Shown: one piece after another, positions 16,549 to 26,311 of the stretch
Layout: each line of letters opens with the position of its first letter
Position numbering within the stretch: position 1 is the stretch's first letter
DNA from: Methylotuvimicrobium sp. KM2
GTDB lineage: Bacteria; Pseudomonadota; Gammaproteobacteria; Methylococcales; Methylomonadaceae
Assembly: GCF_038051925.1 (NCBI RefSeq)
Contig: NZ_CP150634.1
Location: 2,984,300 to 3,048,299, forward strand
DNA length: 64,000 nucleotides
Direction: 5' to 3'
Notes under the pieces: generated by a model
What the model saw: only the letters and a program-made list of their open reading frames with translations
What the model was told of the DNA's origin: nothing
Database searches by the model: none
Position numbers and translations under genes: made by a program

Positions 16549-19218
16549 ATGAACGGAAAGACGATCAAAACCACCTGTCCTTATTGCGGAGTCGGCTGCG
16601 GTATCGTTGCTACCGTCGATGATGCTATCGCCCACAAAGTGACGATAGAAGGCGATTCGGATCATCCCGCCAATTTCGGTAAACTGTGCTCGAAAGGTTC
16701 GGCCTTGGGCGACACCGTATCCATGGAAAATCGTCTGCTGCATCCCGAAGTCGATGGCATACCCTGTGACTGGAATACCGCGCTCGACACCGTTGCCGAC
16801 GGTTTGACTTCTGTCATCCGGCAATACGGGCCCGACTCGGTAGCGTTCTATGTTTCGGGCCAGTTATTGACCGAAGATTATTATGTCGTCAATAAATTCA
16901 TGAAAGGCTTTATCGGTTCGGCCAATATCGACACCAATTCAAGGCTATGCATGTCCTCGGCGGTCACTGGTTACAAACGGGCTTTCGGCGCCGATGCCGT
17001 CCCGTGCAACTATGAAGACCTGGAAGCCGCCGAATTGATCGTGCTCACCGGCTCGAACACCGCCTGGTGTCACCCGGTCGTGTTTCAGCGTATTCTCAAG
17101 GCCAAAGAAAACAATCCGGCACTGAAAGTCGTCGTCATCGACCCGCGCCGAACCGCAACATGCGACAGCGCGGATTTGCATTTGGCGATCAAACCGGGCA
17201 TGGACGGCTTATTATTCAACGGTTTGTTGGCCTATTTGGCACAAAGCGATGCGCTCGATAACGACTATATCGCCGCGCATACTCAGGATTTCGAATGGGC
17301 TTTACAGTCCGCCCAAAGTACTGCAGGAAGTATTGAAGCTGTCGCGCAAGACTGCGGCTTGTCCTCGGTCGACGTCGAAACGTTTTACAGTTGGTATGCG
17401 AACACCGCTAAAACCGTTACGGTCTATTCGCAAGGCATCAATCAATCGGCCTCCGGCTCCGATAAATGCAATGCCATCATCAATTGCCATTTGGCGACCG
17501 GTAGAATCGGGAAACCGGGCATGGGGCCTTTTTCGTTCACCGGCCAGCCGAATGCGATGGGCGGTCGCGAAGTCGGCGGATTGGCCAATACCTTGGCCGC
17601 GCACATGGAATTGGATAATCCCGAGCATATCGACCGCGTCGCCCGCTTTTGGCAAACCGATAGGATCGCGACCCGTCCCGGCCTGAAAGCGGTCGAACTG
17701 TTCGATGCAATCGATGCGGGCACCGTCAAGGCGGTTTGGATTATCGCAACGAATCCGGTGGTCACACTGCCGGACGCCGATAAAGTCAAAAATGCGCTGA
17801 AACGCTGCGATCTCGTCATCGTATCGGATTGCATCAAGAATACCGATACGGTCGATTTGGCACATGTCCGCTTACCGGCGGCCGGCTGGAGCGAAAAAAA
17901 CGGTACCGTCACGAACATGGAAAGGCGAATATCGCGTCAGCGACCGCTATTCCCGTTTTCCGGAAACGCTAGGCCGGATTGGTGGATCGTCAGTCAAGTC
18001 GCCGTCCGCATGGGCTTCAATCATGCCTTCGCCTACCGGTCCGGTGCCGACATTTTCCGCGAACATGCCGCGCTGTCCGGCTTTGAAAATAACCGGAAAG
18101 ACCAACCGCGCGATTTCGATATTTCAGCCTTCGCGGATCTGACCGAAGACGCTTACGACCGGTTACAACCTGTGCAATGGCCGGTCACCAAGAAGAATCC
18201 TAACGGCACCGCGCGCCTGTTCACCGACGGTAAGTTTCATACCGCGTCTCGAAAAGCCCGGTTCATTGCGATACGCCCGCGCCTGCCGGTTAACAAGCCC
18301 GATCCGAATTATCCTTTTACGTTGAATACCGGACGCCTGCGCGATCAATGGCATACGATGACCCGAACCGGCTTGTCGGCGAAACTGAATGCTCATAAAC
18401 CGGAGCCTTTCGTCGAGATTCATCCGCTCGACGCGGCACGTTATCATTTACAAACGCATGACCTAGCGACGGTATCTAGTCTTTGGGGCAACATGATTGC
18501 CCGAGTCGTCGTCACCGAAAACCAGCAACCCGGCAGCCTCTTCGTGCCGATGCACTGGACGGCGCAACTCACTAGCAGAGGACGCGTCGGCGCATTAGTC
18601 AACCCGGTGGTCGATCCGCATTCCGGCCAACCGGAAAGCAAACAAACGCCGGTAACCATCACGCCTTACCGAGCGCTTTGGTACGCAACGCTATTGTCGC
18701 GTTCGCCGTTGGCCATAGACGATATAGAATATCGCGTTACATTCAAAGGCAACGACTTCATCCGCTACGAGCTGGCCGACCGTACCCCCTTCCCTTCTTG
18801 GCGCGATTGGTTAAGTTCGTTATCCGGCGAATCGAACAAGCCTCATTGTCTGGAATACAGCGATCCGGAACGGGGCGATTATCGCAGTGCGCTAATCATC
18901 AACGGTCGACTGGAAGTTTGCCTGTTCGTGTCCTCATCACCGCTATTGCCGGAAACCGGCTGGCTTGAAACGCTATTCGCGCAACCGCAGATCAACAAAG
19001 AGGAGCGCTTACGATTATTGAGCGCTTTGCCGCCGGAAGGACAAGAGGATTGCGGCCGCTTGGTTTGTTCCTGTTTCAATGTCGGCGAAAAGTCGATCGC
19101 CAAAGCGGTTCGGGAATTCAATTTGGCGAACATCGAACAAATCGGGCAAAAACTCAGCGCAGGAACCGGCTGCGGCTCTTGTCTGCCTGAGTTGAAAGGG
19201 TTTTTACCGAAGCAATGA
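16549..19218 (+). CDS. nasA: Assimilatory nitrate reductase, catalytic subunit
   Basis: 889 residues. The N-terminus binds a [4Fe-4S] cluster (CPYCGVGCG, then LCSKG). The body is a molybdopterin-dinucleotide oxidoreductase of the NasA/NapA group, reducing nitrate to nitrite in the cytoplasm; there is no signal peptide. The C-terminal 70 residues are a BFD-like [2Fe-2S] domain (LVCSCFNVGE ... GTGCGSCLPEL), the usual entry point for electrons from the NADH-dependent partner. A GTG at 16537 is also in frame. No nitrite reductase gene follows in this window, so nitrite must be reduced by a product encoded elsewhere. Confidence 0.93.
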   Translation: MNGKTIKTTCPYCGVGCGIVATVDDAIAHKVTIEGDSDHPANFGKLCSKGSALGDTVSMENRLLHPEVDGIPCDWNTALDTVADGLTSVIRQYGPDSVAFYVSGQLLTEDYYVVNKFMKGFIGSANIDTNSRLCMSSAVTGYKRAFGADAVPCNYEDLEAAELIVLTGSNTAWCHPVVFQRILKAKENNPALKVVVIDPRRTATCDSADLHLAIKPGMDGLLFNGLLAYLAQSDALDNDYIAAHTQDFEWALQSAQSTAGSIEAVAQDCGLSSVDVETFYSWYANTAKTVTVYSQGINQSASGSDKCNAIINCHLATGRIGKPGMGPFSFTGQPNAMGGREVGGLANTLAAHMELDNPEHIDRVARFWQTDRIATRPGLKAVELFDAIDAGTVKAVWIIATNPVVTLPDADKVKNALKRCDLVIVSDCIKNTDTVDLAHVRLPAAGWSEKNGTVTNMERRISRQRPLFPFSGNARPDWWIVSQVAVRMGFNHAFAYRSGADIFREHAALSGFENNRKDQPRDFDISAFADLTEDAYDRLQPVQWPVTKKNPNGTARLFTDGKFHTASRKARFIAIRPRLPVNKPDPNYPFTLNTGRLRDQWHTMTRTGLSAKLNAHKPEPFVEIHPLDAARYHLQTHDLATVSSLWGNMIARVVVTENQQPGSLFVPMHWTAQLTSRGRVGALVNPVVDPHSGQPESKQTPVTITPYRALWYATLLSRSPLAIDDIEYRVTFKGNDFIRYELADRTPFPSWRDWLSSLSGESNKPHCLEYSDPERGDYRSALIINGRLEVCLFVSSSPLLPETGWLETLFAQPQINKEERLRLLSALPPEGQEDCGRLVCSCFNVGEKSIAKAVREFNLANIEQIGQKLSAGTGCGSCLPELKGFLPKQ

Positions 19219-19286
19219 CTATTTGCCTTTTTACCTAGAAAAGCATTTCGTCCACGAAACACACGAAAATCACGGCTATAAAGCAT

Positions 19287-19368
19287 GTAGCCCGTATGCA
19301 GCGTAGCGGAATACGGGAATGGCATGGCTCCGAACTTCCCGGATTGCGCTACGCTGCATCCGGGCTAC
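19287..19368. repeat. Family G palindrome G1 (GTAGCCC...GGGCTAC)
   Basis: The outer arms GTAGCCCG and CGGGCTAC pair, with inner copies of GCAGCGTAGC. It lies between the convergent nasA and uvrD genes and could act as a two-way transcription stop. Related copies are at 31911 and 37161. Confidence 0.8.
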
Positions 19369-19376
19369 TATGTGTG

Positions 19377-21542
19377 TTAAACTCCCACTCCTTCCAACTT
19401 GGCATATGACAACATCAACCATTTGATACCCACCTGCTGGAAATTGATCTGAATGCGCTCCTGTGCGCCGCTGCCTTCTCTTTGCAGCACCACACCTTCG
19501 CCGAATTTTTCATGGCGGACGCGCTGCCCCAATTTGTATGAACCCGGCTCATGACTATCCACGTTTCCGGTAAATGAAACCGGACGGCTGACCTGGGCGC
19601 GCATCCTGACTTCCTGAAGCGTTTCGGTCGGAATTTCTCGCAAAAACCGCGAAGGCTTCGGATAGGTTTCGCGCCCCCACAAACGCCGGGATTCAGCATA
19701 AGTCAAACACAAGTTTTCCATCGCGCGAGTCATGCCGACATAACAAAGCCTACGCTCTTCTTCCAAGCGCCCCGGATCCTCGATCGATTGTTGCGACGGA
19801 AACAAACCTTCCTCGAAACCGACCAAAAACACCCTCTTGAATTCCAAGCCCTTAGCGGCATGCAAGGTCATCAGCTGCACGCAATCTTGCTCGGCACCAC
19901 TTTGCATTTCGCCGGCTTCGAGCGCCGCATGCGCCAAAAACATATCGAGTTCGCTTAAATTTTCTTCGTTATCTTGATCGTACTCGAACAGTCGTGCGGC
20001 ATTGACCAATTCTTCCAAGTTTTCGACGCGTGCCTCGCCTTTATCGTCTTTTTCTTTTTTATAAAACTCGATCAAACCGGACTTTTCGACAACGAGTTTG
20101 ACTTGCTCGAACAGCGGTAAGCCTTGCGTCTGTTCGGCGAGGTGTCGAATCAAGGCAATGAATCCGTGCATGGCGTTCAGCGCTCTCGGCGTCATCAACT
20201 TTTGATCGATTGCGAGCTTGGCCGCTTGGCGAAGGGACAGATTCCTGTCGCGCGCCAATACTCGGATGTCGTCCAAAGATTTGGCGCCGATACCGCGCGT
20301 CGGCGTATTGACGACGCGTTCGAACGAGGCATCGTCGTCAAGATTGGCCATCAGGCGCAAATAAGCCAAGGCATTTTTAATTTCGGCCCGATCGAAAAAG
20401 CGCAAGCCGCCGTAGACACGATAAGGAATACTGGTCGCGATCAGCTTTTCCTCGAACTGGCGCGATTGCGCGTTGGAACGGTAAAGAATCGCGATGTCGC
20501 TGCGCATTCCACCTTCATTGACCCATTTTCGAATACGCTCGACAACGTAATAGGCTTCGTCCTGCTCGTTGAACGCGGCATAAACCGAAATCGGCTCGCC
20601 GTCCCCGCTATCGGTCCAAAGCTCCTTGCCCATTCGTCCTTCGTTATGCTCGATGACCCGGTTGGCCGCTTTCAGAATATGGCCGGTCGATCGGTAGTTT
20701 TGTTCCAGTTTGACGACCTTATGGTTCGGATAATGCTTTTGAAATCGAAAAATATTTTCGATTTTCGCGCCGCGCCATCCGTAAATGGATTGATCGTCGT
20801 CGCCGACCACGAATAGATTATCGCGATCTTGCGTCAACAGCCGCAGCCAGGCATATTGAATCGTATTGGTATCTTGAAATTCGTCGACATGCACATGCCG
20901 GAACCGTTGTTGATAAAAACTCAAGGTTTCGGGATTGTCGCGCAGCAATTCATGCGCGCGCAGCAGCAGTTCGGCAAAATCGACCAGACCCGAGCGCTGA
21001 CAGACCTCTTCGTAAGCCTTATAAATCGCCAGCATTTGCCGCGCAAAAAAATCGCCGGTTTCCGGCATGTGCTTGGCCCGAATACCCTCGTCTTTTTGCG
21101 CGTTGATATACCATTGCGCTTGCTTGGGCGGCCATTTGGCCTCGTCCAGATTCAGGTTTTTGTAGAGACGCTTGATCAGCCGCAATTGGTCGTCCGAATC
21201 CATCACTTGAAAAGTCTCGGGCAGTTGCGCTTCTTTGGCGTGACGTCTGAGCAGGCGATGCGCGAGTCCATGAAAGGTGCCTATCCACATCGAACGCGCA
21301 GAAATATTGAGCAGATCTTCGATACGGGTGCGCATTTCCGTTGCGGCTTTATTAGTGAAGGTGACAGCCAAGATACTATGCGGCGAATGGCCTTCGACTT
21401 GAATCTGCCAAGCGATGCGATGCACCAAGACCCGGGTCTTGCCGCTACCGGCGCCGGCTAAAACCAACATTGCGCGGGACGGCGCCGATACCGCTTCGCG
21501 TTGAGCATCATTGAGAGGATTAATAATTGAAGTAATATCCAT
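19377..21542 (-). CDS. uvrD: ATP-dependent DNA helicase II, UvrD/PcrA type
   Basis: 721 residues of superfamily 1A helicases used in nucleotide-excision and mismatch repair. Visible motifs: Q motif LNDAQREAV, Walker A AGAGSGKT, motif II VDEFQDTN, motif III VGDDDQSIYGWRGA, motif V TLHAAKGLEF and motif VI ERRLCYVGMTRA. The C-terminal 45 residues (YKLGQRVRHEKFGEG) form the Tudor-like domain that binds RNA polymerase in UvrD/PcrA. Length matches the family. It is probably a single-gene unit, convergent with nasA. Confidence 0.95.
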   Translation of the reverse strand: MDITSIINPLNDAQREAVSAPSRAMLVLAGAGSGKTRVLVHRIAWQIQVEGHSPHSILAVTFTNKAATEMRTRIEDLLNISARSMWIGTFHGLAHRLLRRHAKEAQLPETFQVMDSDDQLRLIKRLYKNLNLDEAKWPPKQAQWYINAQKDEGIRAKHMPETGDFFARQMLAIYKAYEEVCQRSGLVDFAELLLRAHELLRDNPETLSFYQQRFRHVHVDEFQDTNTIQYAWLRLLTQDRDNLFVVGDDDQSIYGWRGAKIENIFRFQKHYPNHKVVKLEQNYRSTGHILKAANRVIEHNEGRMGKELWTDSGDGEPISVYAAFNEQDEAYYVVERIRKWVNEGGMRSDIAILYRSNAQSRQFEEKLIATSIPYRVYGGLRFFDRAEIKNALAYLRLMANLDDDASFERVVNTPTRGIGAKSLDDIRVLARDRNLSLRQAAKLAIDQKLMTPRALNAMHGFIALIRHLAEQTQGLPLFEQVKLVVEKSGLIEFYKKEKDDKGEARVENLEELVNAARLFEYDQDNEENLSELDMFLAHAALEAGEMQSGAEQDCVQLMTLHAAKGLEFKRVFLVGFEEGLFPSQQSIEDPGRLEEERRLCYVGMTRAMENLCLTYAESRRLWGRETYPKPSRFLREIPTETLQEVRMRAQVSRPVSFTGNVDSHEPGSYKLGQRVRHEKFGEGVVLQREGSGAQERIQINFQQVGIKWLMLSYAKLEGVGV

Positions 21543-21649
21543 TTGTTATCGTTGAAACATTTCTATAAGCTATGCGCGTTTAAGGAAAGCAATAATGACG
21601 GCCGGACCGGGCTTTAATAACCAACATTAATTAGCAGAGGGGACTTACA

Positions 21650-21886
21650 ATGAGCTTCGATTTTAAACGCATGATAAAATTCGAACACAATCTTGGCGAT
21701 AAGGATAAAAAATACCGCATGTTCGGAGGCGCGGCATTGGTATTGATATCTTTATTCACCGCAAAAATTATTTTATTACTGTTAGGAACCGTATTGATCG
21801 GCACCTCTTTTTTCGGTTGGTGTCCGGTTTATTCCGGGCTCAACAAGAACACTTGCACTAGCGGCGAACCGGAAAGTAGCCAATAA
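21650..21886 (+). CDS. Small DUF2892 membrane protein
   Basis: 78 residues with two hydrophobic helices (about 24-40 and 42-56) and the family signature GWCPVYSGL followed by a late cysteine (NTCTSG). DUF2892/YgaP-C-like proteins are inner-membrane proteins of unknown role, sometimes fused to rhodanese domains. The start is supported by AGAGGGG just upstream. It is flanked by genes on the opposite strand. Confidence 0.8.
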   Translation: MSFDFKRMIKFEHNLGDKDKKYRMFGGAALVLISLFTAKIILLLLGTVLIGTSFFGWCPVYSGLNKNTCTSGEPESSQ

Positions 21887-21939
21887 GCCGCTTAATTTCT
21901 ACAGGGACGTAGATCAAGCGGCTTAATAAGAAAGACCTG

Positions 21940-22377
21940 TCAATCCTCCTTTTTATATTCGCCTTCCAAGACATTATTATCTTTGGATCGCCCGGGATGA
22001 ACCGCGCTACCCGTCTGTATCAGGTGGTTCTCAATCACATAACGGGCGATTTTGCCGCGCAGCTGAGGTATTAGACATGCAAAGCCAAGCACATCGGTAA
22101 AAAAACCGGGAGTCAATAACAATGCTCCACCAACCAGCAATATCGGCCCTTCAATCATTTCGTAAGCGGGAACCACGCCCTGGTTCAAATTATCTTGAAA
22201 ACGCCTTAAGGTCGCAAAACCTTGCTGTCTTAACAAAGCAGCGCCCAATACGGCAGTAAATACCACCAAAACAACCGTCGGAAATACACCGATCAAGCCG
22301 CCGATGGGCAGCAGCAAATAAATCTCCAAAAAAGGAATGATCAAAAAACACAAAAATACAACTTGAAAAACTTTCAT
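21940..22377 (-). CDS. fxsA: FxsA family membrane protein
   Basis: 145 residues with helices near 5-25, 27-48 and 80-100, and the FxsA patterns PFLEIYLLLPIGG and EGPILLVGGALLLTPGFFTD. In E. coli, FxsA interacts with the phage T7 F exclusion protein PifA; its normal role is unknown. The C-terminus is charged and cytoplasmic-looking (EYKKED). It is a lone gene, convergent with the DUF2892 gene. Confidence 0.9.
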   Translation of the reverse strand: MKVFQVVFLCFLIIPFLEIYLLLPIGGLIGVFPTVVLVVFTAVLGAALLRQQGFATLRRFQDNLNQGVVPAYEMIEGPILLVGGALLLTPGFFTDVLGFACLIPQLRGKIARYVIENHLIQTGSAVHPGRSKDNNVLEGEYKKED

Positions 22378-22445
22378 TTAAAATTCCTAAACAAATTTCA
22401 CATTGGAAACAGATAACCCCGGAAAGTTTCCCATTTGAAATCAAT

Positions 22446-22519
22446 TATACCTACTCTAAGATCGAAATCCGGCACCGGGAGCCCTCGGGCACTTCCGAAA
22501 CTTGAAGTACGAAAGTTAT
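22446..22519. repeat. Family A element A3 (minimal, diverged)
   Basis: A 74-bp copy with the same inverted ends as A2 but more substitutions (AAATCCGGCACC, CTTCCGAAACTTG). It sits between the divergent fxsA and cutA genes. Confidence 0.7.
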
Positions 22520-22656
22520 GAACCCATTTTCATCCGCTCAAAATCAATGAACCAAGACCGGCGAAAAATCGCACCGAGACCTTATCCTGAATTAAACGTT
22601 ACAATATAGGGATTTTAAAACCGAAACTCCAGAACAAATTGACCGAGTCTCCAGTT

Positions 22657-22977
22657 ATGTCGAATCACATTATCCTCTTTTGCACCTGTCCGGATCAGAA
22701 TACGGCAAGCTCTATCGCTCAAACATTAATCGTAGAAAATTTAGCCGCTTGCGCAAATATTCTTCCAGGATTGACTTCCGTTTATCGCTGGCAAGATCAA
22801 ATCGAAACGGATCAGGAATACCTGTTGCTCGTTAAGACACGACGCGATATTTACCCGCAAGTGGAACAACGCATACAAGAGACGCATCCCTATGAACTTC
22901 CCGAGATCGTCGCGGTCTCTGTCGAACACGCTTTGCCTGAGTATCTGAAATGGATCGATTCATGCCTATCAAAATAA
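22657..22977 (+). CDS. cutA: Divalent cation tolerance protein CutA
   Basis: 106 residues, the usual CutA1 length. Visible family motifs are the early strand HIILFCTCPD, ENLAACANILPGLTSVYRWQ and the C-terminal HPYELPEIVA. CutA1 proteins form PII-like trimers; in E. coli the locus affects copper and other metal tolerance. The ATG at 22657 is chosen over an upstream in-frame TTG at 22639. It overlaps the start of dsbD, as in E. coli, where cutA also adjoins dsbD. Confidence 0.93.
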   Translation: MSNHIILFCTCPDQNTASSIAQTLIVENLAACANILPGLTSVYRWQDQIETDQEYLLLVKTRRDIYPQVEQRIQETHPYELPEIVAVSVEHALPEYLKWIDSCLSK

Positions 22978-25199
22978 TACTGCTTTGCCTCATTGCAAAT
23001 TTTCATCAAGCCGTCTTTGCCATCAGCGAAAGCGACTTACTGCCGCAAGAGCAAGCTTTTAAACTCACCGCCAAGGCTAATACAGAGAATAAAATCGTTC
23101 TAACCTGGCAGATCGCCGACGGCTACTATTTGTACCGTGATAAATTGGGCGTTGAAAGCCGGTCAGAACGGATTACACTCGACGATATCACTTATCCTCC
23201 AGGAAAAACGAAGCATGACGAGTTTTTCGGCGACATGGTCATTTATCGAAACAAACTCGCCGTTGAAGTGCCGATCATCAAGCTAGACAATGCGCTTAAC
23301 ACCTTGCAATTGACAGTTAAACATCAGGGTTGCGCCGATATCGGCATTTGTTATCCTCCTCAAAAGACCGCACTGACGGTAGACCTAGCGCCTCAAGAGG
23401 CTCCCGCGAAAACCGGCTCGATTTTCGGCTTAGTTCAGGGCCTGAGCGACTTAAAGCTAAATCTGTTCCAGGATGAATTGCTTCCGGCGGAACAAGCCTT
23501 CCGCTTTTTCGCTTCGGTCAAGGACCCGAACACGCTGACCGTCAATTGGCAAATTGCGGAAGGCTATTATCTATATCGCGACAAATTTCAATTCGATATC
23601 CTAGATTCCGAAAAAGTAAAAATCGGCAACTTCACTTTGCCCGGAGGCACGCCTTACCACGACGAGGAATTCGGCGACGTTGAAATCTTCCGTAATGACC
23701 TAAGCTTCGATTTGCCGATTAACCGCTATCAAGCGGATCAACAAAATATTATTCTTCAAGCACAATTTCAAGGCTGCGCGGATCGAGGCGTATGTTATCC
23801 TCCGATGTCGCAAAGCACGCCATTGGATCTACCGATGACCGCACAGGCATCGAAGCCGATCAATGCCTTTACAAGCACTCGGGTCGACGAACCGCAATCC
23901 GAACAAGACCGCATCGTTCAATCTTTGCATCAAAACACGCTCTGGCTAACATTACTGTCCTTTTTCGGCTTCGGGTTGTTACTTTCTTTCACACCCTGTA
24001 TTTTTCCGATGATACCGATTTTATCCGGCATAATCGTCGGTCAACGCAACCGGGTAACCACTAGCCGCGCCTTTCTTTTATCACTGAGTTACGTCACCGC
24101 CTCCGCATTGACCTACACGGTTTTCGGTGTCTTGGCAGCGTTATTCGGCAGCAATCTACAAACGACCTTTCAACAACCTTGGATTATCGCGCTGTTCAGC
24201 GGTATTTTCGTATTGTTGTCGTTGTCGATGTTCGGTTTTTACAACCTAGAAATGCCCGCATCGATTCAAACTCGACTGCATAAATCCAGCGACAAACACC
24301 GTGACGGTTCGTTTTGGAGCGCGGCGATCATGGGCTCGTTATCTTCTTTGATCGTAGGCCCCTGCGTTGCGGCTCCGTTGGCCGGCGCGTTGATCTATAT
24401 CGGCCAAACCGGCGATGCCGTGCTCGGCGGCATCGCATTATTCGCGATGGGATTCGGTATGGGAGTGCCTCTATTGATACTCGGCGCATCGGCCGGAAAA
24501 CTATTACCGAAGGCCGGTCAATGGCTGAATGCAACCAAAGCGGTCTTCGGCGTGATCATGCTGGCTGTCGCCCTATGGATGCTGGACCGTATTTTGCCGC
24601 CCGATATCACGATGTTCCTATGGGCCTTATTACTGATCATACCGGCCATTTACCTGAAAGCGATTGACCCGTTGAGCGAAAATGCAGGCGGCTGGAAAAA
24701 GCTTTGGAAAGGCGCCGGAGTCGTGATGCTGACCTACGGCGTCCTGTTATTGATCGGCTTAGGCATGGGCAACCATAACCCGCTAAAACCTTTGCAGGGA
24801 CTGAGTTTAGCAAGCACAGCCAAGGCCGAAAGCCCCCTGCCCTTTGTCGAAGTCGCCTCGCTACATGAGCTCGAAAACAGCATAGAAAGGGCAGCCCGCA
24901 ACAATCAACCGGTCATGCTCGACTTTTATGCCGACTGGTGTGTCTCGTGTAAGGAAATGGAGGCCTATACTTATATGCACCCTGAAGTCAAACAAGAACT
25001 GAATCGCTTCGTTTTATTGAAGGCGGACGTCACGGCAAACAATTTTGAACATCAAGCCTTGCTGAAAAAATTTAACTTAGTCGGGCCTCCGGCCACTTTA
25101 TTTTTCGGTACCGACCTAGCCGAAAAAAAACATTTACGCGTGATAGGCTATCAGGATGCCAACGCTTTTTTAAACATACTGCGGCAAGTTGATTTATGA
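22950..25199 (+). CDS. dsbD: Thiol:disulfide interchange protein DsbD with duplicated alpha domain
   Basis: 749 residues, much longer than the usual 565-590. After a signal peptide (PIKIILLCLIANFHQAVFA) there are two tandem DsbD-alpha domains, about 28-150 and 170-290. Each starts LLPxEQAF, contains WQIAxGYYLYRDK and ends with the redox pair CADxGxCYPP. An eight-helix membrane domain follows, with its cysteines in SFTPCIFPM and VGPCVAAPL, then a thioredoxin-like gamma domain with DWCVSCKEME. DsbD carries electrons from cytoplasmic thioredoxin to periplasmic DsbC, CcmG and related proteins. An alternative ATG at 22962 is possible. It overlaps cutA upstream and the TlpA-like gene downstream. 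Confidence 0.93.
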   Translation: MDRFMPIKIILLCLIANFHQAVFAISESDLLPQEQAFKLTAKANTENKIVLTWQIADGYYLYRDKLGVESRSERITLDDITYPPGKTKHDEFFGDMVIYRNKLAVEVPIIKLDNALNTLQLTVKHQGCADIGICYPPQKTALTVDLAPQEAPAKTGSIFGLVQGLSDLKLNLFQDELLPAEQAFRFFASVKDPNTLTVNWQIAEGYYLYRDKFQFDILDSEKVKIGNFTLPGGTPYHDEEFGDVEIFRNDLSFDLPINRYQADQQNIILQAQFQGCADRGVCYPPMSQSTPLDLPMTAQASKPINAFTSTRVDEPQSEQDRIVQSLHQNTLWLTLLSFFGFGLLLSFTPCIFPMIPILSGIIVGQRNRVTTSRAFLLSLSYVTASALTYTVFGVLAALFGSNLQTTFQQPWIIALFSGIFVLLSLSMFGFYNLEMPASIQTRLHKSSDKHRDGSFWSAAIMGSLSSLIVGPCVAAPLAGALIYIGQTGDAVLGGIALFAMGFGMGVPLLILGASAGKLLPKAGQWLNATKAVFGVIMLAVALWMLDRILPPDITMFLWALLLIIPAIYLKAIDPLSENAGGWKKLWKGAGVVMLTYGVLLLIGLGMGNHNPLKPLQGLSLASTAKAESPLPFVEVASLHELENSIERAARNNQPVMLDFYADWCVSCKEMEAYTYMHPEVKQELNRFVLLKADVTANNFEHQALLKKFNLVGPPATLFFGTDLAEKKHLRVIGYQDANAFLNILRQVDL

Positions 25200-25711
25200 A
25201 ACAAACCACGGCACTTATTATCGCCGCAGTTGTCGCTTTAGCCGGCGGAATTTGGCTACAAAATAAAACACAGCCGGAAACGCATAGTGAAACCATGGAA
25301 CTACCGGATTACCGACTACCCGATTTGAACGGCAACGAACGCAGCCTATCCGAATGGCGAGGAAAAATCACCATCGTCAACTTTTGGGCAACCTGGTGCC
25401 CTCCTTGCCGCGAAGAAATCCCCGAATTTGTTGCCTTACAGCAAGAATACCAAGACCGTGGCTTGCAATTTGTCGGCATCGCTATCGAAACTAAAGAATC
25501 GGTCAAAAAATATCTCGACTTTGTCGACATCAATTATCCGATGCTAATCGCCGGCGACCAAGGCATCATCTTGACTCAACAATGGGGAAATTCTGCCGGA
25601 ATCCTTCCTTTCAGCCTTATCTTCAATCAAGAAGGTCGAATAATTCATAAACAATCCGGACAATTATCCCGCAACAAGATTATCGAAATCATCGAACCTC
25701 TGATGGACTGA
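25196..25711 (+). CDS. TlpA/ResA-like membrane-anchored thioredoxin
   Basis: 171 residues: an N-terminal hydrophobic anchor (LIIAAVVALAGGIWL), then a thioredoxin fold with active site NFWATWCPPCREE and cis-Pro region GILPFSLIF. It starts inside the last codons of dsbD (ATGA overlap), so the two are translationally coupled. The context suggests DsbD keeps this protein reduced for work such as cytochrome c maturation or oxidative repair. Confidence 0.9.
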   Translation: MKQTTALIIAAVVALAGGIWLQNKTQPETHSETMELPDYRLPDLNGNERSLSEWRGKITIVNFWATWCPPCREEIPEFVALQQEYQDRGLQFVGIAIETKESVKKYLDFVDINYPMLIAGDQGIILTQQWGNSAGILPFSLIFNQEGRIIHKQSGQLSRNKIIEIIEPLMD

Positions 25712-25860
25712 GAAAACATCAAATCATTCGATAAACCATGTAAATGTCTTAAAAGATCCAGTGATTACGCCTTATTTGTGTTAAATGACATAAATATGGA
25801 CAAACGTGCTTAAATTAGGGAGAATTATCGGCACCGAATCTAAATTAGCACTTCAATTGC

Positions 25861-26307
25861 ATGGCGAATATTTGCGTTATTAACGGTCCGAACTTGAATC
25901 TGCTGGGTCTAAGAGAACCTACCCATTACGGTAGCAAAACCTTAGCCGATATACAGCTGGCGATGGAAAAATCCGCCTCGACTCTGGGTCACGCGCTCCG
26001 TTTTCACCAATATAACGCCGAACACCAAATCGTGGAATTGATTCATCGATCTTTTTCCAACGATGTCGATTTTATCATTATTAATCCAGCAGCTTTTACT
26101 CATACCAGCGTGGCGATACGCGACGCATTGCTGGCGACCAAGATTCCCTTCATTGAAGTGCACCTGTCGAACGTACATGCCCGGGAAGCTTTTAGAAAAC
26201 ATTCCTATTTTTCGGATATTGCCGTGGGAGTTGTTTGCGGACTGGGAGCCATCGGTTACGAATTGGCCTTGACGGCCGCTCACGAGATATTAGCAAAGAG
26301 AACATAA
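25861..26307 (+). CDS. aroQ: Type II 3-dehydroquinate dehydratase
   Basis: 148 residues, standard for the dodecameric type II enzyme that converts 3-dehydroquinate to 3-dehydroshikimate in the shikimate pathway. The N-terminal [17 protein letters not shown] carries the flexible-loop arginine and catalytic Tyr; [13 protein letters not shown] and [14 protein letters not shown] provide the catalytic His and substrate-binding residues. It is the first gene of aroQ-accB-accC, an arrangement common in gammaproteobacteria. accB starts 4 bases after its stop. Confidence 0.95.
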   Translation: MANICVINGPNLNLLGLREPTHYGSKTLADIQLAMEKSASTLGHALRFHQYNAEHQIVELIHRSFSNDVDFIIINPAAFTHTSVAIRDALLATKIPFIEVHLSNVHAREAFRKHSYFSDIAVGVVCGLGAIGYELALTAAHEILAKRT

Positions 26308-26311
26308 CACA

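Noticed and set aside
17302..17865. Open frame of 187 codons on the minus strand within nasA
   Set aside because: Shadow of the well-supported nasA frame; no recognisable domain.
25712..25860. Possible riboswitch or promoter before aroQ
   Set aside because: The spacer is AT-rich, but I see no conserved structure or convincing promoter boxes.
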